This document shows, one piece after another, positions 18,206 through 25,941 of a DNA stretch of 64,000 bases; the first letter of the stretch is position 1, and every line of letters begins with the position of its first letter. The stretch spans positions 806,001 through 870,000 of the forward strand of contig JARJHS010000002.1 of the NCBI GenBank assembly GCA_029269725.1, read 5' to 3'. Position numbers and translations under genes: made by a program. The notes beneath the pieces were generated by a model that saw nothing but the letters and a program-made list of their open reading frames with translations, had not been told where the DNA came from and did not search any database. This DNA comes from Pollutibacter soli. Its GTDB lineage: Bacteria; Bacteroidota; Bacteroidia; Chitinophagales; Chitinophagaceae.

Positions 18206-18332
18206 GAACGTTAAACGTTAAACGTATAATGTTAGACCCTGATTTTGTAAGTTTAATATTGACCTGGACTATCCTTTCTGGTGAATATTACATTCTTAGG
18301 AACCAGCGTTCTACGTTTAACGTTTAACGTTC
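18206..18332. repeat. Inverted pair of AACGTT repeats (hairpin element)
   Basis: A 21-bp arm at 18206-18226 (GAACGTTAAACGTTAAACGT then A) is perfectly complementary to 18312-18332, with 85 bp between. Each arm is itself made of AACGTTA units. It fills the divergent ubiE-engB spacer. Related AACGTT runs occur at 48562-48593, 56659-56692 and 58382-58413. Confidence 0.85.
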
Positions 18333-18365
18333 AGCGAATTACGATATTTGCCGACAATTGCCCAC

Positions 18366-18968
18366 ATGCACATCAAAGACGCCAGCTTTGTCATCAGTAG
18401 TCCCAACGTTCAGGGTTGTCCCAAACCGGATAAGCCGGAATTTGCATTTATTGGTCGTAGTAATGTGGGTAAGTCCTCGTTGATCAATGCGTTGGTAAAT
18501 AAAAAGAACCTGGCCAAAACTTCCGGAACACCCGGTAAAACGAAGTTGATCAATCATTTTAAAGTTGATAGTGACCTGGGCAACTGGTACCTGGTTGATC
18601 TTCCCGGTTACGGATTTGCAAAAGTTTCAGTGAACGAAAGAAAGCAATGGGAAAAAATGATCCGTACCTATATCCTGGAAAGGGAAAACCTGGCCAATAT
18701 ATTTGTACTCGTTGATTCCAGGCATGAGCCCCAAAAGATTGACCTGGAGTTTATTGCAAAACTCGGTGAATGGAAGGTTCCGTTTTCCATCATATTTACA
18801 AAATCTGACAAAGAGAATCAGCGCACAGTCAGCCAGCATGTCCAGGAATTCAAACAGGCATTAAAAAAACAATGGGCAGAATTGCCACCTGTTTTTGTCA
18901 CCAGCGCAGAAAAGGGAACCGGAGTGGATAAGGTATTAAGCCTGATCGATGAAATATTAAGCCAATAG
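18366..18968 (+). CDS. engB: Ribosome biogenesis GTPase EngB (YsxC/YihA)
   Basis: A 200-residue GTPase needed for assembly of the large ribosomal subunit. The GTP-binding motifs are all visible: G1 GRSNVGKSS, G2 around SGTPGKTK, G3 DLPGYGFAKV, G4 TKSDK and G5 TSAEKGTGVD. Length is normal for the family. The start MHIKDASFVISSPNV at 18366 is preferred over an in-frame TTG at 18348, because the TTG lies inside GATATTTG, a near-match to the -7 promoter box. Divergent from ubiE. Confidence 0.94.
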   Translation: MHIKDASFVISSPNVQGCPKPDKPEFAFIGRSNVGKSSLINALVNKKNLAKTSGTPGKTKLINHFKVDSDLGNWYLVDLPGYGFAKVSVNERKQWEKMIRTYILERENLANIFVLVDSRHEPQKIDLEFIAKLGEWKVPFSIIFTKSDKENQRTVSQHVQEFKQALKKQWAELPPVFVTSAEKGTGVDKVLSLIDEILSQ

Positions 18969-19146
18969 CCGTAAGCAGCCATTAATCGGAATCTGGGAGT
19001 TAACAACCAAAAGCCAAAAGCGGAGAGCTCAGATAACTCTTACACATCATGGATTTTCAATAAACAGACACACCATCGGATCTGCCTTAATGTTATTCAG
19101 GATGCTTGATACTATTTACTGTTTACTCCTACGGTCTGCCGTCTGT

Positions 19147-19677
19147 CTAATTCACCACCTTATTCGCGCAGCAGCTACTGGCAAAAGCTTCCGGCTTCGC
19201 TTTGAACGCAAACCCCATCCCCAGGATATATCCCATGGCTTCACGGAGCGCTTCGTTGCTTTTGAATGAAGGATTGGTATTGATGTCTGCATGCACTTCC
19301 ATGTCAACATCATAAACAGTAAAAAGATCGCACAGTTCATATGCGATCTCGATGCTTTTGGCAACTTCTACCAACATGCGCTCTTTGATCGAATACTGAT
19401 GTCGTGTCTTTTCGTTATGAATAAACATGAATCCGCCATGACCTTCCCGTAGAAATACGATTACCGTGGCAAATTCCGTTTCATCGCCCTTCACTTGCGA
19501 ATCGGTGCCGATGCAGACTTTTAGCTTGAAGCCGGATGCTGTTTCCTTACAGATGGCCTGTTCTACTGCCTCTTTGATCGGTAGCTGAATGGAATCGCCA
19601 TTAAACCTTCGCCAGAATGGTTTTCGTTTTTCCCCTTCCGGAGAAAATCCTGATGTGTTCTGATGTGGTAGTAACAT
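19147..19677 (-). CDS. YkuK-family RNase H-like protein (DUF458)
   Basis: A 176-residue protein matching the YkuK/DUF458 family by FWRRFNGDSIQLPI near the N-terminus, VCIGTDSQVKG with conserved Asp, the IKERMLVEVAKSIEIAYEL helix, and VEVHADINTNPSFKSN-like text (MEVHADINTNPSFKSN) followed by GYILGMGFAFKAKPEAFASS. The Asp residues and fold suggest an RNase H-like nuclease, but activity has not been defined to my knowledge. The ATG at 19677 gives MLLPHQNTSGFSPEG. It stands alone, flanked by repeat-containing spacers. Confidence 0.85.
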   Translation of the reverse strand: MLLPHQNTSGFSPEGEKRKPFWRRFNGDSIQLPIKEAVEQAICKETASGFKLKVCIGTDSQVKGDETEFATVIVFLREGHGGFMFIHNEKTRHQYSIKERMLVEVAKSIEIAYELCDLFTVYDVDMEVHADINTNPSFKSNEALREAMGYILGMGFAFKAKPEAFASSCCANKVVN

Positions 19678-19760
19678 ATATAATGGGTTTTCCGAATATA
19701 CGAAAATCCCTTTGAAATGCCCATCGTTCAGAATATCAATTGATTGTTAAGTCAGATCGA

Positions 19761-19800
19761 ACAGGCTCAGACCTGACAGGTCTTCGAGACCTGCTGGGTG
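19761..19800. repeat. AGACCTG/CAGGTCT palindromic repeat
   Basis: Contains AGACCTGACAGGTCT and, overlapping it, CAGGTCT-TCG-AGACCTG. The same unit recurs at 26853-26882, 35386-35408 and 56066-56140. All copies are intergenic and lie close to gene ends. Confidence 0.8.
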
Positions 19801-19807
19801 TGTTTCA

Positions 19808-19835
19808 GAAAAAAAAACCTCCCGAAAGCGGGAGG
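19808..19835 (-). terminator. Intrinsic terminator of the secreted protein gene
   Basis: A perfect 7-bp stem (CCTCCCG at 19818-19824, CGGGAGG at 19829-19835) with loop AAAG is followed on the minus strand by a run of nine or ten T. It ends transcription of the gene at 19875-20309. Confidence 0.9.
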
Positions 19836-19874
19836 CCCAAATAATACATTAAAAGGGGTACGGATTAAAACGGG

Positions 19875-20309
19875 TCAGCCACTGATGGAGTTGTTGACCT
19901 TGATCTTTCTCAGGTAGTATAGGCCATCTTCGTTTATTCTCAACTCGTAACCATCGTCGTACTCGCTGTGCAGTATGCGTCCTTTGAATACGCTCTGATT
20001 TTCCTCGTCAGTGATTTTCGACAAAGAGAAAATCGCGTCTTCAAAATTCCGGCAGTGCAGAATCATGCTGCGCATGTTTTCATACTTCTGAAGTGAAGAA
20101 AGGACAATGGTATTGAGGTGGAAATCTTCGGCGATTTTGAGATCAGCTGTCGCTTTGGGTTTAAGTTCGAATATGCTGATGAGTTCATCTTCTGTGATTT
20201 CGATTGAATCGGCATATTCGCTGAACAGGAGTTTTTCCTGCGCGGCTGCTATTTTTTGCAAGCCAGTAAACACCAAACAAAGCAGAAGGACTTTGTAGCT
20301 TTTCAACAT
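19875..20309 (-). CDS. Hypothetical secreted protein
   Basis: A 144-residue protein with a signal peptide (SYKVLLLCLVFTGLQKIAAAQ) and a mature part containing acidic helices (EYADSIEITEDELISIFELKPKA cut here at natural breaks) and a C-terminal beta hairpin YELRINEDGLYYL. The end LRKIKVNNSISG is followed 40 bp later by a strong intrinsic terminator, which supports a real gene. No family is recognised. It probably acts in the periplasm. Confidence 0.65.
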   Translation of the reverse strand: MLKSYKVLLLCLVFTGLQKIAAAQEKLLFSEYADSIEITEDELISIFELKPKATADLKIAEDFHLNTIVLSSLQKYENMRSMILHCRNFEDAIFSLSKITDEENQSVFKGRILHSEYDDGYELRINEDGLYYLRKIKVNNSISG

Positions 20310-20634
20310 ATTGGATATTGGAACTGATACCAGGGAATAACGATGTCATTAAACGGAATATTTTAAATTTTTGAGGAACAAACTCAACATAACTCCAGAG
20401 AATGAATCTTAAGCGCTGAATTACAGAGCGATCAGAATTATATATTTTTTATTTTTTTTTATCCCTTTTTTGAAAGATGATTTTTATCAGTATTGTTGAA
20501 ATATCGATTCTGAATTTTTCCAAAGCAGACTCTTGAATATCTTTTTAAGCCCTCAAAATTATCAGGATCGTGCAATAAAATGATTCTCTGACGAATGCAG
20601 AAAGAAAGTAATATATATTAACAGAATGGCGCAA
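20310..20634. other. AT-rich gene-free spacer
   Basis: Between two minus-strand genes. It is strongly AT-rich, with poly-A/T runs near 20445-20470, and I see no ORF, hairpin terminator or repeat in it. Confidence 0.6.
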
Positions 20635-21003
20635 CTAGTATTGACCGGTTGAAAGCAAAACCAATGTACAGGCCTCCATGGTTTCAATTCCTTTTTCTTC
20701 GGCTAACTTTTCGAGTTCAGGATTTTCCGTGCCGGGATTAAAAATAATTCTCTTCGGGGCAAGAGATAATATATAATCGTAGTAAGGTTGCTGATTAGTC
20801 GGGTTCAGGTATAGCGTAACCGTATCAATATCCTTGAATTCTGATTTTGTATCCGCAATTTCTACATCACCCACCCTGGTTTTCTTTTTTCCGATAGCGT
20901 TTACAGGATGACCTTTGGCCCTGAGGCGATTCAAAGCCAGGAAGCTATAACGGGAAGGGTTATCCGAAGCACCGAGAACCAGCGTACTTTTTTTGTTTTC
21001 CAT
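20635..21003 (-). CDS. CoA-binding domain protein (YccU-like)
   Basis: A 122-residue Rossmann-type protein. The signatures TLVLGASDNPSRYSFLALNRL, HPVNAIGKKK, VTLYLNPTNQQPYYDYIL and FNPGTENPELEKLAEEKGIE match the small CoA-binding (YccU) family related to succinyl-CoA synthetase alpha. It binds a nucleotide or CoA; the physiological role is unknown. It starts 51 bp after the FAD oxidoreductase gene. An exact TAnnTTTG box (minus, 21008-21015) lies directly before the ATG, so it may have its own nearly leaderless promoter rather than belong to the polyketide operon. Confidence 0.85.
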   Translation of the reverse strand: MENKKSTLVLGASDNPSRYSFLALNRLRAKGHPVNAIGKKKTRVGDVEIADTKSEFKDIDTVTLYLNPTNQQPYYDYILSLAPKRIIFNPGTENPELEKLAEEKGIETMEACTLVLLSTGQY

Positions 21004-21007
21004 TATC

Positions 21008-21015
21008 CAAATTTA
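21008..21015 (-). promoter_or_regulatory. Candidate -7 promoter box for CoA-binding gene
   Basis: The minus strand reads TAAATTTG, 4 bp before the ATG at 21003. If used, the transcript would be leaderless. Exact consensus match, but no -33 element is seen. Confidence 0.3.
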
Positions 21016-21054
21016 CTGCAAAGCGCCATTGGTTGTTGTTATCCAAATCATAAC

Positions 21055-22230
21055 TCAAAACGGCTGCCCATGTGTTTTTTTGATCAGCATATCAATAAGA
21101 AAAGGGAAAGGTTTTATCGCACCAATAAAAAGATTCGTGATGAACCTATCCCCAAACAACGATTGGACCCCTCTGCCCATAACCATTCGTGAAGAAAATT
21201 GTTTGCTCCAGTTTTTTATATATTCTGACTCCATTTCTGAACGGGAATATATTCCCTGCAGAAATTGATGCATTAATGACGCCGCAATTTTACTGCCATG
21301 CATTGCCATACTCATACCGTTTCCGCACAAAGGTGTAATCATTCCTGCAGCATCACCAATCATCAGCACATGATTTTCAACCAGTGATTTTTTTTCAAAG
21401 CTGATCTGTGAAATCACTTCCGGCTCTTTGAAAAGTATTTCCGCTTCCGAAAATATTTTCCTCAGGTGAGGATTTTTTGATAACAATTCCGCTTCCATTT
21501 TCTTTATATCGTTGTCATGATGTTGCAGGTTAATTGCAGAACTTAAATAGCAAAGACAGGCTTTATCATTTTCAATGGAAGAAATTCCGCAGTAACCATT
21601 CTGGAAATTATGCAATGCAATGACTCCCGGTTCAACCGGATAACGGACATGGTATTTTATTCCCAGATAGTTATTAAGTCCGTGATGCCGTTTCTGTATA
21701 AATGGCCGGTTCCATTTTATGTCCAGGTTGGATCGTTTTCCGAAACTTCCGGCGCACAATTTTCCGGTGAAATGTTCATTGCCTGCTTTTATATTGAATT
21801 CATTTCCATGGAATTCAACTCCTGTCACTCTTGTGTTTTCGAACAATCTTACGCCGGACATTTTTGCCAGCTGAGAGAGCCGAAAATCAAGTTCATACCT
21901 GCTGATACCAAATCCTCCGAGATCGAGGCGATGTTTTATCAAAGTCCCGGAAGGCGAACTGATTTCAACTGTATTTATTCGGGGAAGATTCATTTGATCG
22001 AGAGGCAGACCAAGCCGTGTTAAAAATGGCCAGGACTCCATGCTGATATATTCGCCGCAGACTTTATGAAACGGATACTCATGTTTTTCGAGGAGGATGA
22101 CTTCGTATCCTGATACTGCCAGTTGAATGGATAAACACAAGCCTGCCAGCCCGCCACCAATGATAACAACATCAGAAGTTTTTTTCACCGTCGGAGATCC
22201 AGAAATGCGTTTTATTTCAGTTTCAATCAT
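21055..22230 (-). CDS. FAD-dependent oxidoreductase (geranylgeranyl-reductase-like)
   Basis: A 391-residue flavoprotein. The N-terminal Rossmann motif VVIIGGGLAGLCLSIQLA binds FAD, followed by LLEKHEYPFHKVCGEYIS, and the second FAD motif VLMIGDAAGMITPLCGNGMSMAM-type (LMIGDAAGMITPLCGNGMS) is at about residue 280. This arrangement is shared by geranylgeranyl reductases and by aromatic hydroxylases such as those acting after type III polyketide synthases. It overlaps the methyltransferase gene by 8 bp and is the fourth enzyme of a coupled operon. Predicted task: hydroxylation/oxidation of the aromatic ring, or reduction of a prenyl chain; the sequence alone does not decide. Confidence 0.85.
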   Translation of the reverse strand: MIETEIKRISGSPTVKKTSDVVIIGGGLAGLCLSIQLAVSGYEVILLEKHEYPFHKVCGEYISMESWPFLTRLGLPLDQMNLPRINTVEISSPSGTLIKHRLDLGGFGISRYELDFRLSQLAKMSGVRLFENTRVTGVEFHGNEFNIKAGNEHFTGKLCAGSFGKRSNLDIKWNRPFIQKRHHGLNNYLGIKYHVRYPVEPGVIALHNFQNGYCGISSIENDKACLCYLSSAINLQHHDNDIKKMEAELLSKNPHLRKIFSEAEILFKEPEVISQISFEKKSLVENHVLMIGDAAGMITPLCGNGMSMAMHGSKIAASLMHQFLQGIYSRSEMESEYIKNWSKQFSSRMVMGRGVQSLFGDRFITNLFIGAIKPFPFLIDMLIKKTHGQPF

Positions 22231-22951
22231 GCCAGGGAGAAGGATCGTTTTTGTAAAATATCATCAGCCAGCGAAATGCCCATTTCCAATAAAGATTACA
22301 GGTCCATTCACTATCGGAATTTAAAATCCGACGAATGATATTATCAAGCTCCTGTCTTGAAAAACCACGTTGTACACTTAATGGCGCGTCGTTGATCACA
22401 AGGTACGACCTGGAAAACATTGCTGTCAGCCATTTTATTGAATAATAAGCAAAAGGGTGCCTGTGAAGATCGTTTACAAAAAAACCGATACGGGAGTTTT
22501 CTTTCATCCAATTCAGGATTTCTACAACGCCTTCATCAGAAAAATGATGGCAGAAAAGTGAAGAGAAAATGATATCAGGGCGCGAGGGTAAGAGTGCATG
22601 ACGATAATCAGAACAAATCCAATTGACCTTTGGTATTGAAGCGCAATTCTCTTTTGCGTAATCAATACACTCTTTTTTTATATCGATACCGATCATTTCA
22701 ATCTCGATATCTTTTTTTTGAGCATACTGGTAAAGTGCTTTTAAGTTATCGCCCCCACCACAGCCGATTTCACAAACTGATAATTTTTTCCCGGCTTTTA
22801 TAAAATGTTTGAGGCCCAGGATAGTTATACGATGCCCACCAAGCCATTTATTAATGGTTTCCAGCTCTTCCATGTTTTTCCTGATTGCCGGAAATGGGAT
22901 ATCAGTCTGGTCGAGTAATTCCTGTTGATATGATCTGTTAGAGAAATTCAA
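22223..22951 (-). CDS. SAM-dependent methyltransferase of the type III PKS operon
   Basis: A 242-residue class I methyltransferase. Motif I is VCEIGCGGGDNLKALYQYA, motif II MIGIDIKKECIDYAKE, and IIFSSLFCHHFSDEGVVEIL is the post-II region. The C-terminal WKWAFRWLMIFYKND stretch is typical of a Bacteroidota group of ring/lipid methyltransferases. It starts 20 bp after the polyketide synthase stop and overlaps the next gene by 8 bp, so its substrate is most likely the polyketide-derived phenol or quinone. O- versus C-methylation cannot be told. Confidence 0.85.
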   Translation of the reverse strand: MNFSNRSYQQELLDQTDIPFPAIRKNMEELETINKWLGGHRITILGLKHFIKAGKKLSVCEIGCGGGDNLKALYQYAQKKDIEIEMIGIDIKKECIDYAKENCASIPKVNWICSDYRHALLPSRPDIIFSSLFCHHFSDEGVVEILNWMKENSRIGFFVNDLHRHPFAYYSIKWLTAMFSRSYLVINDAPLSVQRGFSRQELDNIIRRILNSDSEWTCNLYWKWAFRWLMIFYKNDPSPWHD

Positions 22952-22971
22952 GGATAGTATGACGTAAATAA

Positions 22972-24063
22972 TCAGGATACAGAAGTTGCCAGGAATGTTT
23001 CCATAGTCAGACCAGGGCCAAATGCAAGTCCGAATATTCTGTTTGATTCCCCATGCTGTACATGCTGCATTATTTCCTTCAGAACAAAAAGTATTGATGC
23101 CGAAGACATATTACCAAAATGGCGAAGTATCCTGTAGCTCGCATCCAGTTGTCCGGACTCCAGCCCCAGGCCATTCTGCACCGCTTCAAGAATTCGTTTT
23201 CCACCCGGGTGAATACACCAGTGCGTGATTTCATTTTCAGTTATCCCGGATTTTTCTAAAGCTCTTTGCATCAACGGTGCGATATCATCATTGATCAGAT
23301 CCGGAACGTAATTGCTAAGACTCATTACGAAACCTGAAGAAGACAATTCCCAGGACATATCTTTTTTCCCTTTCGGAACGATCTCGGCATAAAAATTTTC
23401 AATCTTCAATCCTTTGACAGGAACATCGTCAGGACAAATCAAAATTGCTGCAGAACCGTCGGCAAAAAGAAGTGAAGAAGCAATATTATCAAAAGTAGCT
23501 CCCTTCTGAAAATGCAATGTGCATAGTTCCGTACACACGATCAGCACAGTCGCATGAATGTCAGATCTGCAGATGGCATCGGCCATTTTCATGGCGTGAA
23601 TAGCTGCGTAACACCCCATAAAATTAACAGAAGTTCTCTGGATATTCCTGGGAAGATCCATCAGCTCCATAATCTGAAGATCAAGACCGGGTGCACTCAT
23701 CCCGGTACAGCTTACTGTGATAAGGTGTGTTATTTCCTTTTCTGAACGTTGTTCAAGACACTTACGTATAGCATCAACCGAAAGTGGCGCTGCATAACGG
23801 TTAAACCATTGCATGCGCCCTTCAATATTAGGGAATGGTTCCAGGTTTTCAGAACGGGGGTAAAATTTCCATTCATTCATGGGCCGGCTGTAATCTCCGA
23901 CGACAGAATAACGGGTATCTATACCGCTATGATGATAGAGGTATTTCAGTTTCCGGTATTCTGTGTCTGGTAAAGCATACACCGTTTTCATAAAGTGCAT
24001 AATATCCTCCTGCTCATGCCTGAATTGAGGGACTGCGGTACCTATTGAAATGATTTTACTCAA
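22972..24063 (-). CDS. Type III polyketide synthase (chalcone/stilbene synthase family)
   Basis: A 363-residue thiolase-fold enzyme. The catalytic triad is complete: Cys151 in NFMGCYAAIHAMK, His285 in CIHPGGKRIL and Asn318 in RHFGNMSSAS. The C-terminal FGPGLTMET loop and N-terminal IISIGTAVPQFRHEQ are further family marks. Such enzymes extend an acyl starter with malonyl-CoA and cyclise it to alkylresorcinols, pyrones or related rings. The gene overlaps the UbiA-like gene upstream by 8 bp and is followed by methyltransferase and FAD enzyme genes. The chain length and cyclisation mode cannot be read from the sequence. Confidence 0.93.
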   Translation of the reverse strand: MSKIISIGTAVPQFRHEQEDIMHFMKTVYALPDTEYRKLKYLYHHSGIDTRYSVVGDYSRPMNEWKFYPRSENLEPFPNIEGRMQWFNRYAAPLSVDAIRKCLEQRSEKEITHLITVSCTGMSAPGLDLQIMELMDLPRNIQRTSVNFMGCYAAIHAMKMADAICRSDIHATVLIVCTELCTLHFQKGATFDNIASSLLFADGSAAILICPDDVPVKGLKIENFYAEIVPKGKKDMSWELSSSGFVMSLSNYVPDLINDDIAPLMQRALEKSGITENEITHWCIHPGGKRILEAVQNGLGLESGQLDASYRILRHFGNMSSASILFVLKEIMQHVQHGESNRIFGLAFGPGLTMETFLATSVS

Positions 24064-24922
24064 TGTTATTCCAGATTAATAAGATGATGAATGCCGTAGT
24101 TGTACAGAGGGAAGCAATCACATTCATTTTCATAGAATGTCTGAAATCCGATGCTGACTTGTCTATCCATACTTTGCGTGCCCACCCGATAAAATATACG
24201 AGAACAGGTAGCAATAAGGTTGTCAGCACATAAAATTGTGCCAGCCGATGTTCGCTCCGGAAATATATAAAAAGGCATGCAAAAGCAATGGTGTAAATCA
24301 AACCAGAAAATAAAAATGTACCTTTTAACCCCAGTAACATGCTGATTGTTCGAACGCCATCTTTGTCATCTGCTTCGTGCTGGTACACCTGGGTTAGAGG
24401 ATAGAAACCACCAATCAACGCGCTTGCAGCCATGGCTGGGAGCCATGGGATAGCCATGGATTTTTCTGCAGAAGCGCCAAACCATACCAAGGCAAATACC
24501 ATCGCACCCTGGAAAATTACTACCGTCAGATAACCGATTACCGGATACTTTTTAAGTCGTATTCCGCGATAACTATAGGCCCTGGACATAAGAATGTATA
24601 TTCCGGTTCCCAGCGCGAACAAGGAATGAACCTGAAATCCCAGCGCAACGGCCAGCAAGTCCATTGCAATTGAAGCATATAGTAATTGTTTGGTAGGCTG
24701 TTCGGGATTTTTCAATCCTCCAATGGGACCCTCGTCTCTATCCATGTAAGAATTGTATCCATTGCTTGAAGGATAGACCAGCAAATGCAGGATTACAAAT
24801 ATGATTAAGGCGTGACTCCAGCGAATATGTGGAACCTGGCTTAATGCAAAAAAATAAACCGGCATTAAGAAAAACGAGAATGGAAACCGGAGTAACTGGA
24901 TGGTTGAATACCGGAGTATCAT
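24056..24922 (-). CDS. UbiA-family prenyltransferase
   Basis: A 288-residue membrane protein with about eight to nine helices. Both Asp-rich prenyl-diphosphate motifs are present: NGYNSYMDRDEGPIGG near residue 55 (form NxxxDxxxD) and YQHEADDKDGVRT near residue 182. The family joins a prenyl chain to an aromatic ring or makes related lipids. It does not look like MenA, UbiA or heme O synthase by its overall text, so it is a separate paralogue. It starts 18 bp after the lipoprotein and overlaps the type III PKS start by 8 bp, which points to a phenolic polyketide as acceptor. Confidence 0.87.
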   Translation of the reverse strand: MILRYSTIQLLRFPFSFFLMPVYFFALSQVPHIRWSHALIIFVILHLLVYPSSNGYNSYMDRDEGPIGGLKNPEQPTKQLLYASIAMDLLAVALGFQVHSLFALGTGIYILMSRAYSYRGIRLKKYPVIGYLTVVIFQGAMVFALVWFGASAEKSMAIPWLPAMAASALIGGFYPLTQVYQHEADDKDGVRTISMLLGLKGTFLFSGLIYTIAFACLFIYFRSEHRLAQFYVLTTLLLPVLVYFIGWARKVWIDKSASDFRHSMKMNVIASLCTTTAFIILLIWNNIE

Positions 24923-24940
24923 CTTACAAACTACAAATTA

Positions 24941-25552
24941 TCAGATGATATTATCACCTGTAATCTGTATCCGCAAATTTCTTGCAATCATCTGCAACAA
25001 TAAAGGAAGGTCATTGGTGGTATTCACACGAATGGGTGCGCGCCATTGAGTGCCAACCTTATCCCTGGTAAAAAAGTCTACCTGGAAAAAAGCGTTTCCA
25101 ACCATATTTGTTCCTACGTCAATCACCGAATAATAGCCGTAGAAAATGCTGAAAAAAGTTCCGTCGTATTGTGTGTGTTCCTGAACTTTTTCAATCTGGC
25201 CGAGGTAAGAAATGACGATTGCTGCATCGTAGCCCGCTTCGATTACCCGTTTACGAAAGGATGCTGTGTCAATCTGTGACCCCTCAGGAAAATCCTTATA
25301 AGCAGGCACGGTTGGGTATCGCCTGTCCTTCAGATCTCCCGAAATCGCATCCTCCATTTGTTTTTTGTTTTTCTCAGGCTTAACAAGCGCCAGGACAAGT
25401 ATTTTTTTGTAGTCTTCTTTTTTATATCCCGGAGCCAGAAAATTATTACCGCTGGCCGTAGGCTGACTGCTTTTGCAGCCCTGGAAAAGAACAAAAAATA
25501 ATGAAAGAACAATCAAACCTGTTCTGAGACAGGCATGGAATTTTAAAGTCAT
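24941..25552 (-). CDS. Lipoprotein leading the type III PKS operon
   Basis: A 203-residue lipoprotein with signal peptide and lipobox FQGC (Cys26 counted from ATG 25552). The mature part includes KKILVLALVKPEKNKKQMED, GYDAAIVISYLGQ and a final helix LPLLLQMIARNLRIQI, similar to DUF4136-like lipoproteins of Bacteroidota. An in-frame TTG at 25570 lies inside a TAnnTTTG promoter box and is therefore rejected as start. The stop is 18 bp before the prenyltransferase start, so it is the first gene of that operon. The role is unknown; it might handle the lipid product at the envelope. Confidence 0.75.
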   Translation of the reverse strand: MTLKFHACLRTGLIVLSLFFVLFQGCKSSQPTASGNNFLAPGYKKEDYKKILVLALVKPEKNKKQMEDAISGDLKDRRYPTVPAYKDFPEGSQIDTASFRKRVIEAGYDAAIVISYLGQIEKVQEHTQYDGTFFSIFYGYYSVIDVGTNMVGNAFFQVDFFTRDKVGTQWRAPIRVNTTNDLPLLLQMIARNLRIQITGDNII

Positions 25553-25567
25553 GAAACAGGCTTTTTT

Positions 25568-25575
25568 CAAAAATA
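25568..25575 (-). promoter_or_regulatory. Candidate -7 promoter box of the type III PKS operon
   Basis: The minus strand reads TATTTTTG, an exact TAnnTTTG match 15 bp before the ATG at 25552. No TTG at the -33 distance was found. It would drive the lipoprotein, prenyltransferase, PKS, methyltransferase and oxidoreductase genes. Confidence 0.42.
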
Positions 25576-25941
25576 GAGTAATCAGGTGATAAAAGAGGGC
25601 ATCAGATTAAACGGTGATTAGAAAGAAGTTTAAATATATAAATCAAAAATATATATTCTTTCCTTAAAAAACCTTCACTTATTCTATGGAAAGGTTAAAA
25701 ATCCGGTGGTTTTATTACGTAACGCAACCAAAATTTTGCACAGATATTCTGATTAAATGGAGAAGTTATAAGGGAGTGTATTTTTCCCATTTTCTCCTGA
25801 GAGAACTCTTAAAAAAAGTATTCATTATCAACACAATAAATGACACAAGCAAAGCATTTCGTTTTTAATTTTACAGTTCAATGATCGGCTTTGGCGATTT
25901 CAGTTATACATGACTGTTAGCTCAGTCCAAAACTCCTTGTC
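25576..25941. other. AT-rich divergent spacer
   Basis: It lies between the PKS operon promoter and the YwqK-like gene. A 60-codon frame at 25686-25868 has no recognisable protein character, and I do not accept it. No repeat or terminator was seen. Confidence 0.55.

Noticed and set aside
25686-25868. 60-codon plus-strand frame
   Set aside because: It lies in AT-rich spacer DNA, has no ribosome site, promoter box or recognisable protein pattern.
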